Origin: Treponema sp.
GTDB taxonomy: Bacteria > Spirochaetota > Spirochaetia > Treponematales > Treponemataceae
Direction: 5' to 3'
Length of the DNA stretch: 64,000 nt
NCBI GenBank assembly: GCA_016293495.1
Contig: JAEDED010000006.1
Location: forward strand, 1-64,000
Of the stretch, positions 16,068 to 25,294 are shown piece after piece. Each line of letters starts with the position of its first letter. Position 1 is the stretch's first letter. The notes below the pieces were generated by a model. The model searched no databases. It was not told where the DNA came from and was given only the letters and a program-made list of their open reading frames with translations. A program made the translations under genes and the position numbers.

Positions 16068-17241
16068 TGGTGCTATTTCACAAGACGAAATTGATGCTTT
16101 GTTATCTGGTGTGCCTATTGACGGGCTTAATGCCTCAGGCCAGGTTTCAAATGGTCCGTCTGTAAACATTGATACAAATGCGTTGTCAAAATTTGCAGAT
16201 GAACTTAAACAACCCTTAGCTGATAATTTGAAACAGATGACAGGGGTTGAATGTTCGGCTTCGTCTGTTGTTGTTGAAACTGCAGTTAGAGATCAGCTGC
16301 TGGCAAAATTACCAGAAATGGTAATTGCTGTAATGGCAGACTTTTCAAATGCACTTTCAGGTGATCACATTTATATTATCTCGACAGAGTTTGCTCAGAA
16401 ACTTGTTTCATTAATCAACAAGGAAGAAAATGCGGCTCTTGACGATATGTCTCTTTCAATCATTTCAGAAACTCTTTCTACACATACAAATGATGAAATT
16501 ACTGCGTTAGACAAAACTCGCAAATTCCCTGGTCTTGCATGTAATCCGGCAGAAGCTGTTAACATGCCAAAGGCTATGGTGAGAATTCCACAGAATAAAT
16601 TCGCCTTATTCTCTTATCCTGTTACTCTTGATGGTCAGCCATACACAATCTGGGAAGCAATTGCCGGTGAAGCAGCTGCTTCAATCGGAAAAGCATATGG
16701 CGGTGAACCTGAAATGGCAGGTGGCGGAGCTCTTTCTGCTGCCGACATGGCAAGCATGCAGAATCTTGCAGGCGGAATGCCAATGGGTGGCCAGCCACAG
16801 ATGGGAATGGGCATGGGCATGGGACAGCCAATGATGGGCATGCCTCAGATGAATATGGGAATGGGTCAGCCAATGATGGGTATGCCACAGATGAACATGG
16901 GAATGGGTCAGCCAATGAACACACCTAACGTTCAGGCTCTTCAGTATCCAAACCTTCAAGGCGGTATGATTTCCGGCGAACAGGGAAACATCAGTCTTAT
17001 CATGGACGTATTCATGGAAATGACTGTAGAACTTGGTCGTACAAAAAAACAGATTCGTGATATTCTTGGAATGGGCGAAGGTACAATTATAGAATTGGAT
17101 AAACTTGCCGGTGAACCTGTAGATATCCTTGTAAATCATAAACCAATTGCAAAGGGAGAAGTTGTAGTTATCGATGAAAACTTCGGTGTTCGTGTAACTG
17201 AAATTCTTTCTCCTTTGGAACGCGTTTCAGACTTACACTAA
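16060..17241 (+). CDS. fliY: Flagellar motor switch phosphatase-type protein FliY (FliN domain)
   Basis: The 393-residue protein has a FliM-like N-terminal CheY-binding motif (AISQDEIDALLSG, residues 4-16) and a CheC-like domain (about 35-210). A Met/Gly/Gln/Pro-rich linker with 14-residue repeats follows (about 230-290). The FliN/SpoA domain (about 308-390) contains VELGRTKKQIRDILGMGEG. This FliY architecture is typical of spirochetes and Gram-positive bacteria, and FliY proteins often dephosphorylate CheY-P. The start lies inside the fliM 3' end, giving an 8-base overlap and translational coupling. Confidence 0.94.
   Translation: MSDGAISQDEIDALLSGVPIDGLNASGQVSNGPSVNIDTNALSKFADELKQPLADNLKQMTGVECSASSVVVETAVRDQLLAKLPEMVIAVMADFSNALSGDHIYIISTEFAQKLVSLINKEENAALDDMSLSIISETLSTHTNDEITALDKTRKFPGLACNPAEAVNMPKAMVRIPQNKFALFSYPVTLDGQPYTIWEAIAGEAAASIGKAYGGEPEMAGGGALSAADMASMQNLAGGMPMGGQPQMGMGMGMGQPMMGMPQMNMGMGQPMMGMPQMNMGMGQPMNTPNVQALQYPNLQGGMISGEQGNISLIMDVFMEMTVELGRTKKQIRDILGMGEGTIIELDKLAGEPVDILVNHKPIAKGEVVVIDENFGVRVTEILSPLERVSDLH
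16825..16908 (+). repeat. Two 42-base tandem repeats in fliY
   Basis: Two nearly identical 42-base units (16825-16866 and 16867-16908) each encode QPMMGMPQMNMGMG, and a partial third unit follows (QPMN). A GMGMGMG stretch precedes them. The DNA copies differ at only a few synonymous positions. The repeat extends the flexible linker between the CheC-like and FliN domains. Confidence 0.9.
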
Positions 17242-17264
17242 ACTTTTCTTGGGGTGGGAAAAAG

Positions 17265-17924
17265 TTGAAGTTTAAAAAGTTATTAGTTGTTCTCATTTTT
17301 ATTGGATCAATTTCAAATTTAGTATTCTCTCAGACTTCATCTAATAAAGTTGATGAATCAACAAAGATTGAAGTTTCTTCTTCTGCTGAAGCAGAAAAAA
17401 ATTATTCTCTTAACACAACTGCAGGTAATGAATCTGCAAGAACTCAAAAATCAAATACATGGGAACCAATTTTAAAAATGATTCTCGTTCTTGCACTTGT
17501 TATCGTTATTATTTATTTCCTGATGAATTTCTTCAAGAAATCAATTAACGGCGGTAAGGGTGGTAATGAAGATGAATATTTAAGAAAGGTTGCTCATTTA
17601 AATCTCGGACCTGGAAAATCTGTTCAGGTTGTTACTTTACTTGAAAACTGTTATGTGCTTGGTGTTTCAGATTCAGGAATTAATCTCATCAGCGAAATTG
17701 ATGATAAGGAATTAATCAGTGCAATGAATATTTCTGCAGATAAAGCTGCAAAAACTTCAAAGGCAAAAAACTTTGCTGAAGTTCTTGAAATGTTCATGCC
17801 TTCAAAATCTTCCAAACAGACATCGGCAACTAAGACTAATATTTATTCAGATTCAACTCAGGATGTTTCTGAGTTTGTAAAAAATCAGCGTAAAAGAATA
17901 AACAGAAAGGATGACTCAAAATAG
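17265..17924 (+). CDS. fliO: Flagellar biosynthetic protein FliO
   Basis: FliO helps assemble the FliP ring of the flagellar export gate. The 219-residue product has an N-terminal signal-like helix (residues 4-22) and a Ser/Glu-rich periplasmic stretch. A second helix at about 68-88 is followed by a cytoplasmic domain with LNLGPGKSVQVVTLLENCYVLGV-type residues typical of FliO. The start is a TTG at 17265, supported by GGGGTGGG 6 bases upstream and by the signal-like N-terminus that follows. It is placed between fliY and fliP as in other spirochetes. Confidence 0.88.
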   Translation: MKFKKLLVVLIFIGSISNLVFSQTSSNKVDESTKIEVSSSAEAEKNYSLNTTAGNESARTQKSNTWEPILKMILVLALVIVIIYFLMNFFKKSINGGKGGNEDEYLRKVAHLNLGPGKSVQVVTLLENCYVLGVSDSGINLISEIDDKELISAMNISADKAAKTSKAKNFAEVLEMFMPSKSSKQTSATKTNIYSDSTQDVSEFVKNQRKRINRKDDSK

Positions 17925-17926
17925 AA

Positions 17927-18751
17927 ATGAAAAATAAGGGTTTGAAAATTATTTTAATTTCTCTTTTTGCATTCACTGTTTTTGCTGGTAGCGCATTTGC
18001 ACAGAATCAGAATTTTCCTGCCGGTAATACAACCGGTACAATGGAAATGAATCGTAATACATCTCCGGTTCAAATTCCTAATATTGATATTAATATCAGA
18101 CAGCCTCAAAACGGTCAGGAAGTTGCGTTTTCTGTAAGACTTTTAATTATTCTTACATTGCTGACTCTTGCACCGACAATTCTTCTGCTGTTGACCTGTT
18201 TCCTTCGTTTCTCAATTGTTCTTGATTTTATCAAGAGAGCATTGTCCTTGCAGCAGGTTCCTCCGACAGCAATATTAAACGGAATTGCATTCTTTATGAC
18301 TTTGTTTGTCATGTGGCCAACATTTTCTAAGATTTACGACAAGGCTTATAAACCGATGGCTGACGGTCAGATAAATCTTGAAACTGCATATCACGAAGCT
18401 GAAGCTCCAATCCGTATGTTCATGGCAGAACAGATGGATGGAAATTACGAATACATAACTTTGTTCATGTCTATGGGAAATATGGAACGTCCTGATACAC
18501 TTGCAGATGTTCCTACTCACGTTTTGATTCCTGCTTATATTCTTCATGAACTTACTGTTGCTTTTAAAATTGGTATTTATCTGTATATTCCATTTATAAT
18601 TATTGATATGGTTGTCGCCAGCATCCTTATGTCTATGGGTATGATGATGCTGCCTCCGGTCCAAATTTCCATGCCGTTTAAACTTATGCTGTTTGTATTG
18701 GTTGATGGTTGGGGACTTCTCATTCAATCATTGTTTAATTCAGTTTTGTAG
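17927..18751 (+). CDS. fliP: Flagellar export gate protein FliP
   Basis: FliP forms the core of the export channel with FliQ and FliR. The 274-residue protein has a cleavable signal peptide (KKGLK-type start, cleavage near AFAQ at residue 26) and a short periplasmic linker. The family hallmarks follow: TLLTLAPTILLLLTCFLRF, LSLQQVPPTAILNGIAFFMT and the C-terminal GMMMLPPVQISMPFKLMLFV. The start lies 2 bases after the fliO stop. fliQ follows after 10 bases. Confidence 0.96.
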   Translation: MKNKGLKIILISLFAFTVFAGSAFAQNQNFPAGNTTGTMEMNRNTSPVQIPNIDINIRQPQNGQEVAFSVRLLIILTLLTLAPTILLLLTCFLRFSIVLDFIKRALSLQQVPPTAILNGIAFFMTLFVMWPTFSKIYDKAYKPMADGQINLETAYHEAEAPIRMFMAEQMDGNYEYITLFMSMGNMERPDTLADVPTHVLIPAYILHELTVAFKIGIYLYIPFIIIDMVVASILMSMGMMMLPPVQISMPFKLMLFVLVDGWGLLIQSLFNSVL

Positions 18752-18761
18752 GAAGTGATGA

Positions 18762-19031
18762 ATGGATATTGGTGAAGTTGTTCAATTAATGCGAAATGGA
18801 ATTATGCAGGTGCTTATTCTCACGGCGCCTGTACTCGGAGCTGCTCTTATTATTGGTTTGATAGTTGCAATTTTTCAGGCAACGACTTCAATTCAGGAAC
18901 AGACTTTAACATTCCTTCCAAAATTAATTGTTATTCTTTCAGTAATTTTTCTTCTCGGCGGATGGATGTTCTCGACCTTGTCTGATTATGCAAAAACTCT
19001 TTTTGAATCGATAGCTCACATTACGTCATAA
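18762..19031 (+). CDS. fliQ: Flagellar export gate protein FliQ
   Basis: An 89-residue protein with two membrane helices (about 15-38 and 52-72), the standard FliQ size and topology. Recognisable segments are the LTAPVLGAALIIGLIVAIFQ helix, the ATTSIQEQTLTFLPK turn and the LGGWM stretch in helix two. FliQ packs around the FliP/FliR core of the export gate. A GGAAG Shine-Dalgarno within the gap from fliP supports the start. Confidence 0.96.
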   Translation: MDIGEVVQLMRNGIMQVLILTAPVLGAALIIGLIVAIFQATTSIQEQTLTFLPKLIVILSVIFLLGGWMFSTLSDYAKTLFESIAHITS

Positions 19032-19059
19032 TGCTAAGCGCTTGTAAAAGGGAATTTAG

Positions 19060-19866
19060 ATGATTGACACTATCGTTGCCAATGCAGCAGTTTTTCTCCT
19101 TATAGCGGTTCGTTGTTTTGCTTTTTTAAGAACAATTCCGCTTTTTTCAATGCGCTCACTTTCTACAATTGTTCGTATTGCACTTGCAGGTTATTGTTCA
19201 TATTTTCTTTTACCATCAGCTGATTATACTGCCTATGCTTCATTTGTAGATTTTGAACAGGGGTTCAACCTTAACTTTCTTCTGGTTCTTGTCGGTGAAG
19301 CGATGATCGGTGTAATTATCGGATTTTTTATTACAATCATTTTTGCTGCTTTCAGTACTGCCGGTCAGTTTTTCGCATTCCAGATGGGGTTCAGTGCTTC
19401 TGAAGTTTATGACTCCCTTTCTCAAGTTGAAAATCCTTTGATGGGGCAGTATTTGAATCTTATTGCAATGCTTGTATTCCTGCAGACAAATGCATTTCAG
19501 GTTTTGTTTCTTGACGGAATTAAGGCAAGCATTCAGAGTCTTAATGCGTATTCCTTTTTAACAGGAACAGAACCTCTTGTAAAGATTTTGCTTGGTGGTC
19601 TTACACGACTTTTTGGTAATGCACTTATAATTGCTCTCCCTGTTATGGGAAGCCTTCTTCTTGTTTCAATCTGTATGGGAATTCTTTCTAAGGCTGCGCC
19701 ACAAATGAATCTTCTTTCAGAAGGTTTTCCCATAATGATGCTGTTTTCATTTTTCATACTTACAGTATCAATGCCGGCTTTGTGTGACTTTTTCTGCAGG
19801 TCTTTCTATGCAGGTTTTGTTCAGCTTGAAAATATTTTTCATGCATTTGGGGGTAAACAGATATGA
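19060..19866 (+). CDS. fliR: Flagellar export gate protein FliR
   Basis: A 268-residue polytopic protein with about six membrane helices and the FliR pattern: RTIPLFSMRSLSTIVRIALA near residue 24, GEAMIGVIIGF near 79 and GQFFAFQMGFSASEVYD near 102. It completes the FliPQR export channel. The 3' end overlaps flhB by 4 bases (ATGA), as is common for this pair. In some bacteria the two are fused; here they are separate. Confidence 0.95.
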   Translation: MIDTIVANAAVFLLIAVRCFAFLRTIPLFSMRSLSTIVRIALAGYCSYFLLPSADYTAYASFVDFEQGFNLNFLLVLVGEAMIGVIIGFFITIIFAAFSTAGQFFAFQMGFSASEVYDSLSQVENPLMGQYLNLIAMLVFLQTNAFQVLFLDGIKASIQSLNAYSFLTGTEPLVKILLGGLTRLFGNALIIALPVMGSLLLVSICMGILSKAAPQMNLLSEGFPIMMLFSFFILTVSMPALCDFFCRSFYAGFVQLENIFHAFGGKQI

Positions 19867-20966
19867 CGTATTCCCAGATTGACCTTCAGTGGTTTTCTGC
19901 TGAAGATGAAGGACGAACTGAAGAACCTAGCCAGATTAAACTCGATCGTGCAAGAAAAGAAGGTCGTGTTGCAAAAAGTCAGGAATTAAACAGTGCAGTT
20001 GCATTGCTTCTTTCAACTATTGCACTGATTATTCTTTCGAAATGGATTTTCGAACAGATTATTGAATCAATGGTTTTCTTCTTTTCGCGTGCAGGAACTG
20101 AAGAGTTTTTCAGAGTTTCAAATGCCGCTGTAATTTTTACATATATTTTAAAGCTTGTATTACCGATTGCAGCAGTCGGTTTAGTTGGCGGAGTAGTCGG
20201 AAACCTTATTCAGAACCGTGGATTCCTTTTCAGTTTAAAACCTATTACGCCAAAGTTTTCAAATATTGTTCCTCATATCGGACAGTATCTTAAAAAAACT
20301 ATTTTTTCAAAACAGGGACTTTTTAATGTTGCAAAATCAATCGTAAAAGTTGCCGTAATTGCATACTTTGGTTTTTCAACTATTCGAAGTGAACTTCCGG
20401 ATCTTCTTTCAATTATACAACAGCGTGGAGATATTGCAGGCTGTGTCGGAATAATTGCTGGTATTGCTGCAAGACTGCTTGTATTTGCCGCAATCTTTTT
20501 TCTTGTTGTTTCCATTCCGGACTACTTTGTAAGCCGTCATGAATTTATGGAACAGATGAAAATGACAAAAGAAGAAGTTAAACAGGAATATAAAGAAATG
20601 GAAGGTGATCCTGAAGTTAAGGCTCATATGGAAAGAGCAAAGCAGGAACTTTTAAGACGCAATATTCCGAAGCTTGTTAAAGAAAGTGATGTTGTAATTA
20701 CAAACCCTACACACTTTGCCGTTGCCCTGAAGTATGATACAACAGTTGCAAACAGTGCGCCTCAGGTCAATGCAAAAGGTGAAGATGATCTTGCTTTAAC
20801 AATCAGACGCCTTGCTAAAGAGAACGATATTCCTATTGTAGAAAATCGTCCATTGGCTCGTTCGCTCTATGCAGAAACAGAAATAGGTGATATAATACCA
20901 GTGACATATTTTAAAGCTGTATCAGTTATTTACGCACAGCTTTCAAAATTTAATAAAAAGAAATAA
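19863..20966 (+). CDS. flhB: Flagellar export switch protein FlhB
   Basis: FlhB switches export from rod/hook-type to filament-type substrates by self-cleavage. The 367-residue protein has the N-terminal EDEGRTEEPSQIKLDRARKE signature and four membrane helices. The cytoplasmic domain contains the autocleavage motif NPTH at 281-284 (VVITNPTHFAVALKYD). The C-terminal end VIPVTYFKAVSVIYAQL matches the family. The catalytic Asn is present, so self-cleavage is expected. Confidence 0.97.
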   Translation: MTYSQIDLQWFSAEDEGRTEEPSQIKLDRARKEGRVAKSQELNSAVALLLSTIALIILSKWIFEQIIESMVFFFSRAGTEEFFRVSNAAVIFTYILKLVLPIAAVGLVGGVVGNLIQNRGFLFSLKPITPKFSNIVPHIGQYLKKTIFSKQGLFNVAKSIVKVAVIAYFGFSTIRSELPDLLSIIQQRGDIAGCVGIIAGIAARLLVFAAIFFLVVSIPDYFVSRHEFMEQMKMTKEEVKQEYKEMEGDPEVKAHMERAKQELLRRNIPKLVKESDVVITNPTHFAVALKYDTTVANSAPQVNAKGEDDLALTIRRLAKENDIPIVENRPLARSLYAETEIGDIIPVTYFKAVSVIYAQLSKFNKKK

Positions 20967-21003
20967 AACTTTTACGTTTTAGTTTTGCGCGGGTGGGGAC
21001 TTA

Positions 21004-23100
21004 ATGGCAGACGAGAAACGACAGAATATATTAGGTATTGTTCAGAATAACGCAATTGCATTAGCTGCAATCATGGTTATTCTCATGCTTGTTATTCCTC
21101 TTCCATCTTTCATGCTGGATTTCTTTATGGCATTGAATCTGGCTTTGTCTGTAATCATTCTTCTTGTTGTAATTTATACTCCTAAATCCAGCAATATTGA
21201 TTCATTCCCACGAGTAATTCTTTTCTCAACTTTGTTCGGGCTGGGAATAAATGTTTCGTCAACACGTCTTATTCTTTCCAAAGGTTCTTCATTCGACGGA
21301 AAACTTGTAAGGGCTTTCAGTTCCTTTGTTGTCGGCGGAAACAGTGATATATCCGGTCTTATTATCGGACTTGTAATTTTTATCATTCTTATCGTCATTC
21401 AGGTTGTTGTAATCACAAAAGGTGCAACGCGAATTTCAGAAGTAGCAGCACGCTTTGCCTTGGACTCAATGGGGCAGAAAAACTTTGCAGTAGATGCTGA
21501 ATTAAACTCAGGCGCAATCACTGAAGAACAGGCTCAGGAAAAACGAAAAGAAATCAGAAGAGAAAGTGACTTCTTCTCAGCAATGGACGGTTCGAGTAAA
21601 TTCGTAAGCGGAAACGTAACTGCAGGAATTTTTATTACAATCGTCAATCTCGTTGCAGGACTTATTCTTGGTGCTTACAGAGAAGAGACAGATCTTTTTA
21701 ATACTTACTGCCGTCTTACGATTGGTGACGGTCTTTTAAGTCAGATTCCTTCTTTGCTTCTTTCATACGCTACAGGTTTGATTGTTGCAGGAAGCGGTTC
21801 AGAAGAACTTGTTTCTGACCAGCTCAAAAACAACTTTACAATTTCAGGTAATGTTTACATGATCGGTGGCGGTGTAATGATCCTTCTTGGAATTATGCCT
21901 GGAATGCCGTGGTATGTTCTTATCCCGCTTGGTGCTCTTTCATTATTCTGCGGATATAGAATGGCTAAAGTTCAGAAAGCAAACTTTGCAAAGAAACTTG
22001 AAGAAGAACAGAATGCTGCAAATAAATCCAAGACCGGAAAAAGTCCTGGCGAAATCAGTCCTGTCGTTCCTCTTGATGCTTTGTCCCTAGAACTTGGTTA
22101 TGTTCTTATTTCTCTTGTTGATGAAGAAAAAGGTGCAGAGCTTCTTGAACGTATTACGAGAATCAGAAAAGAAGCTGCGATTGATTTAGGTCTTGTAGTT
22201 CCTGCAATCCGTATTACCGACAATATGACTCTTGAACCAAGTGAATATTCATTTAAGATTAAGGGAATTGAAGTTGGCCGCGGAAAATTAAAACTCGGTT
22301 ATTATATGTGTCTCGATACCGGAGGTGTCATCGATAAGATTGAAGGTGAACCGACGGTAGATCCTGCATTTAATATGCCTGCAATCTGGGTTCCTGAAGA
22401 AAAACGTGTTCAGGCAGAAAATGCCGGTTACGCTGTTGTTGACCCACCAACAATTATTGCAACTCATATTACAGAAATTATTCGTTCTCATGCTGCAGAA
22501 ATTCTTGGTATGAAAGAAGTTGCAGAAATCATTAAAGCCTTCCGTGCAAAGAATGAAGATGTAGTTTCTGCAGTTATGGATGATGCTAAATTTACTTACG
22601 GACAGATTCAGAAAATTCTTCAGAATCTTCTTCGTGAACAGATTTCAATCCGCAATATTGAAATCATTCTTGAAACACTTGCAAACTTCGGACCTCAGGT
22701 TAATACATGGGTATTAACAGAAAAAGTTCGTAAAGCACTTGGTCTTCAGATCTGTCTTCAGTATGTTGATCAGGATAAAACAATTCGCGGTATGACTCTG
22801 TCTCAGGATTGGAATGAAAAGCTGCTTGAACGTCAGAATATTCCAAATGATGGTTCAATGCCAATGGTTGCTTTTGACCAGCCTGATCAGAGACGATGGA
22901 TTGATGCAACAAGTTCTGCGTTTGCATCAATGAGGGAACGGAATCAGCAACCAATTATTATATGTCCTTCTGAAGTTCGTATTCTTGTTAAGAGCGCTAC
23001 CGTTAATCAGATGCCTGGACTTGTCGTTCTTTCTTATGATGAACTTATGGCGTGTGGTAATTCTGTTGCGCTTGAAGTGCTTGGTGAAATTTCTTATTAG
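21004..23100 (+). CDS. flhA: Flagellar export protein FlhA
   Basis: FlhA forms the nonameric export gate ring and proton-driven transporter. The 698-residue length is normal. Eight membrane helices lie in the first 320 residues, with the FHIPEP-family core FPRVILFSTLFGLGINVSST near residue 68 and GATRISEVAARFALDSMGQK near 140. The cytoplasmic domain spans about 350-698. A GGTGGGGA Shine-Dalgarno precedes the ATG. It follows flhB by 37 bases. Confidence 0.97.
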   Translation: MADEKRQNILGIVQNNAIALAAIMVILMLVIPLPSFMLDFFMALNLALSVIILLVVIYTPKSSNIDSFPRVILFSTLFGLGINVSSTRLILSKGSSFDGKLVRAFSSFVVGGNSDISGLIIGLVIFIILIVIQVVVITKGATRISEVAARFALDSMGQKNFAVDAELNSGAITEEQAQEKRKEIRRESDFFSAMDGSSKFVSGNVTAGIFITIVNLVAGLILGAYREETDLFNTYCRLTIGDGLLSQIPSLLLSYATGLIVAGSGSEELVSDQLKNNFTISGNVYMIGGGVMILLGIMPGMPWYVLIPLGALSLFCGYRMAKVQKANFAKKLEEEQNAANKSKTGKSPGEISPVVPLDALSLELGYVLISLVDEEKGAELLERITRIRKEAAIDLGLVVPAIRITDNMTLEPSEYSFKIKGIEVGRGKLKLGYYMCLDTGGVIDKIEGEPTVDPAFNMPAIWVPEEKRVQAENAGYAVVDPPTIIATHITEIIRSHAAEILGMKEVAEIIKAFRAKNEDVVSAVMDDAKFTYGQIQKILQNLLREQISIRNIEIILETLANFGPQVNTWVLTEKVRKALGLQICLQYVDQDKTIRGMTLSQDWNEKLLERQNIPNDGSMPMVAFDQPDQRRWIDATSSAFASMRERNQQPIIICPSEVRILVKSATVNQMPGLVVLSYDELMACGNSVALEVLGEISY

Positions 23101-23115
23101 GTGGAGAATTAAAAA

Positions 23116-24354
23116 ATGTATAATGATTATCAAAATGGTCCAGAATATAAAGTTATCGGTAAATCTGTAGAAGACTGCAAAGCCCAGCTTTTTACAAAAT
23201 ACGGAAATAATTATCAGCCGGTTAATATCGGTACTTATATAAAAGAAGGCTTTTTAGGATTCGGACGCAAAGAATATGTTGAAATGAAATATATCATCCG
23301 TACTCCAGGAGCAAATATTCCTAAAAGTCATCCGGAAGAATTTGAAAAAAATAAATCAGAAATTTTAAATAAACTTGGAGTTTCGGTTGACAGCTCAAAA
23401 CAATTAGCAAGTCTTGATAAAAAAATTGATCAGAAGTTAGATGAAAAATTTGATGAGCTTTCAAATCTTATTTCAACCGGCCTTTCAAATATAAGCGTTT
23501 CTTCAGATACAAAGCATGCGAATGTTTTAAGAATTGAAGAGATGCTTGAAGAAAATGAATTTTCGAAAGAATACATAAGAAATATCTCTGAAAAAATCCG
23601 AGCAGAATTTTCTCTCGAAGAAATTGAAGATTTTGACAAAGTTGAAAAACAGGTTGTTGACTGGATTGGTGAATCAATAGATATTGCACAGAAAAAAGCT
23701 CACAGACAGCCACATGTAATCGTGCTTGTTGGTCCGACTGGTGTTGGCAAAACAACAACTATTGCAAAGCTTGCAGCTCAGCAGGTTATTGGTGCAAGAA
23801 AAGAAGGAATTGAAGATCCTGTTATCAGATTGATTTCTGCTGACGTTACTCGTGTTGCTGCAGAAGAACAGCTTCGCCGTTATGGAGAAGCTCTTAAGAT
23901 TCAGGTTGATAAAGCAGAAAATGCTGATGATATTAAAACTATTTTCAGACAGTGCAAAGATTCCACTGATGTAATTTTAATCGATACAAGCGGATACAGT
24001 CCGAATGATTCAGAACATATCGGACGCTTAAAGAAAAATCTTTCAGTTGACGGTTTGCGCCCTGATGTTTATCTTGCATTCTCAGCTTCAACTAAATCAA
24101 GAGACTTAAGAAATATTATTCAGAATTATGAACCATTTGCTTTCAGTTCTGTAATAATAACAAAGTGTGATGAAACACAGCAGTATGGAAATATAATCAG
24201 CGTCCTCGCTGAAAAACATAAATCTATATCCTTCGTTACATATGGACAGTCACCTGCAAAAGATATCAGCAGACCAAAAGTCGTTGATTTCTTAATTCGT
24301 CTTAACGGATTTAAAATTGACAGAGTTCATATCGAAGATAAATTTGGAGAATAA
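23116..24354 (+). CDS. flhF: Flagellar assembly GTPase FlhF
   Basis: FlhF is an SRP-type GTPase that marks the pole where flagella are built. The 412-residue protein has a divergent basic N-terminal B domain, then the N and G domains. The P-loop GPTGVGKT is at 206-213, and ADVTRVAAEEQLRRYGE and DTSGYSPND follow as the G2/G3-type segments. TKCDE near residue 351 serves as the specificity motif. It is followed after 2 bases by its partner flhG. Confidence 0.96.
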   Translation: MYNDYQNGPEYKVIGKSVEDCKAQLFTKYGNNYQPVNIGTYIKEGFLGFGRKEYVEMKYIIRTPGANIPKSHPEEFEKNKSEILNKLGVSVDSSKQLASLDKKIDQKLDEKFDELSNLISTGLSNISVSSDTKHANVLRIEEMLEENEFSKEYIRNISEKIRAEFSLEEIEDFDKVEKQVVDWIGESIDIAQKKAHRQPHVIVLVGPTGVGKTTTIAKLAAQQVIGARKEGIEDPVIRLISADVTRVAAEEQLRRYGEALKIQVDKAENADDIKTIFRQCKDSTDVILIDTSGYSPNDSEHIGRLKKNLSVDGLRPDVYLAFSASTKSRDLRNIIQNYEPFAFSSVIITKCDETQQYGNIISVLAEKHKSISFVTYGQSPAKDISRPKVVDFLIRLNGFKIDRVHIEDKFGE

Positions 24355-24356
24355 GT

Positions 24357-25238
24357 ATGGAAGAACAGTTGGATGAATTAAAGAAGGTAATGAAAGATAC
24401 CAAAGCAAAGGACTCGAAAAAATCTTCTGACCATAAAACCAGAATCATTGCTATTACAAGTGGTAAAGGTGGTGTAGGTAAAACAAACATTGCCGTTAAT
24501 ATGGCTATTGCTTATGCGCAGCTTGGTAAGAAAGTAATTCTTATCGACGGTGACCTTGGTATGGCAAACGTAAACGTATTGTTGAATGTTGTTCCAAAAT
24601 ACAATCTTCTTCAGGTTATTAACAAACAGAAGACAATGCAGGAAATTATTCTTGAAACTGAATTTGGAATCAAGTTTATTGCCGGTGCAAACGGTTTTTC
24701 AAAAATCGCAAACTTAAGCGTTTCTGAACTTGAATATTTTGCAAAACAGTTCAGTTCATTAGGAAATGCAGATATCATCATTATCGATACTGGTGCCGGT
24801 ATTGCAAATAACGTATTGCAGTTTGTTGCAGCAGCAGATGAAGTTTATGTTGTAACAACTCCAGAACCAACAGCAATTACAGATGCTTATGGTATCATTA
24901 AAATCATTACAACAGAAATCGTTGACCGTGAGATTAACATCCAGCTTCTTGTAAATCGTGTTCATTCTGCAGATGAAGGTAAACGCATTTCTGAACGTAT
25001 TATTAATATTGTCGGTCAGTTCCTTAATTACAAAGTTAACTATATCGGATTTATTTATGAAGATCCTGTCATTCAGGCAAGCGTAATCCGCCAGAAACCA
25101 TTCATCGTAATTAACCCGACTTCAAAGCCTTCAACATGTATTAAACATATTGTTGGTAGAATTGAAAAAACTGACATAACAAATAATGAGGGTGTTTCAA
25201 GCTTCCTCAGTAAATTCCTGAAATTCAAGAAAAACTGA
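24357..25238 (+). CDS. flhG: MinD-like ATPase FlhG
   Basis: FlhG (YlxH/FleN) is a MinD-family ATPase that limits flagellar number and stimulates FlhF GTPase. The 293-residue protein has a deviant Walker A motif GKGGVGKT at 36-43, then LIDGDLGMANVNVLL and IIDTGAGI. An N-terminal extension of about 28 charged residues precedes the ATPase core and probably holds the FlhF-activating helix. An amphipathic membrane-targeting helix is plausible at the C-terminus (SSFLSKFLKFKKN). Confidence 0.95.
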   Translation: MEEQLDELKKVMKDTKAKDSKKSSDHKTRIIAITSGKGGVGKTNIAVNMAIAYAQLGKKVILIDGDLGMANVNVLLNVVPKYNLLQVINKQKTMQEIILETEFGIKFIAGANGFSKIANLSVSELEYFAKQFSSLGNADIIIIDTGAGIANNVLQFVAAADEVYVVTTPEPTAITDAYGIIKIITTEIVDREINIQLLVNRVHSADEGKRISERIINIVGQFLNYKVNYIGFIYEDPVIQASVIRQKPFIVINPTSKPSTCIKHIVGRIEKTDITNNEGVSSFLSKFLKFKKN

Positions 25239-25248
25239 TAAAAAAATT

Positions 25249-25277
25249 TTGAAGTTTTTACCATTATGGTGTATAAT
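25249..25277 (+). promoter_or_regulatory. Internal sigma-70-like promoter before the sigma-factor segment
   Basis: TTGAAG (25249-25254) and TATAAT (25272-25277) are 17 bases apart, with GGGAGG and the ATG of the next gene just downstream. This would let the gene at 25295 and fliA be transcribed independently of the flagellar operon promoter. The match is strong, but activity is not shown. Confidence 0.75.
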
Positions 25278-25294
25278 ATAGTAGGGAGGATAAT

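Noticed and set aside
16681..17139. Minus-strand His/Trp-rich 152-residue frame opposite fliY
   Set aside because: It is the antisense reading of the Met/Gly repeat region; the composition is an artefact of the repeat.
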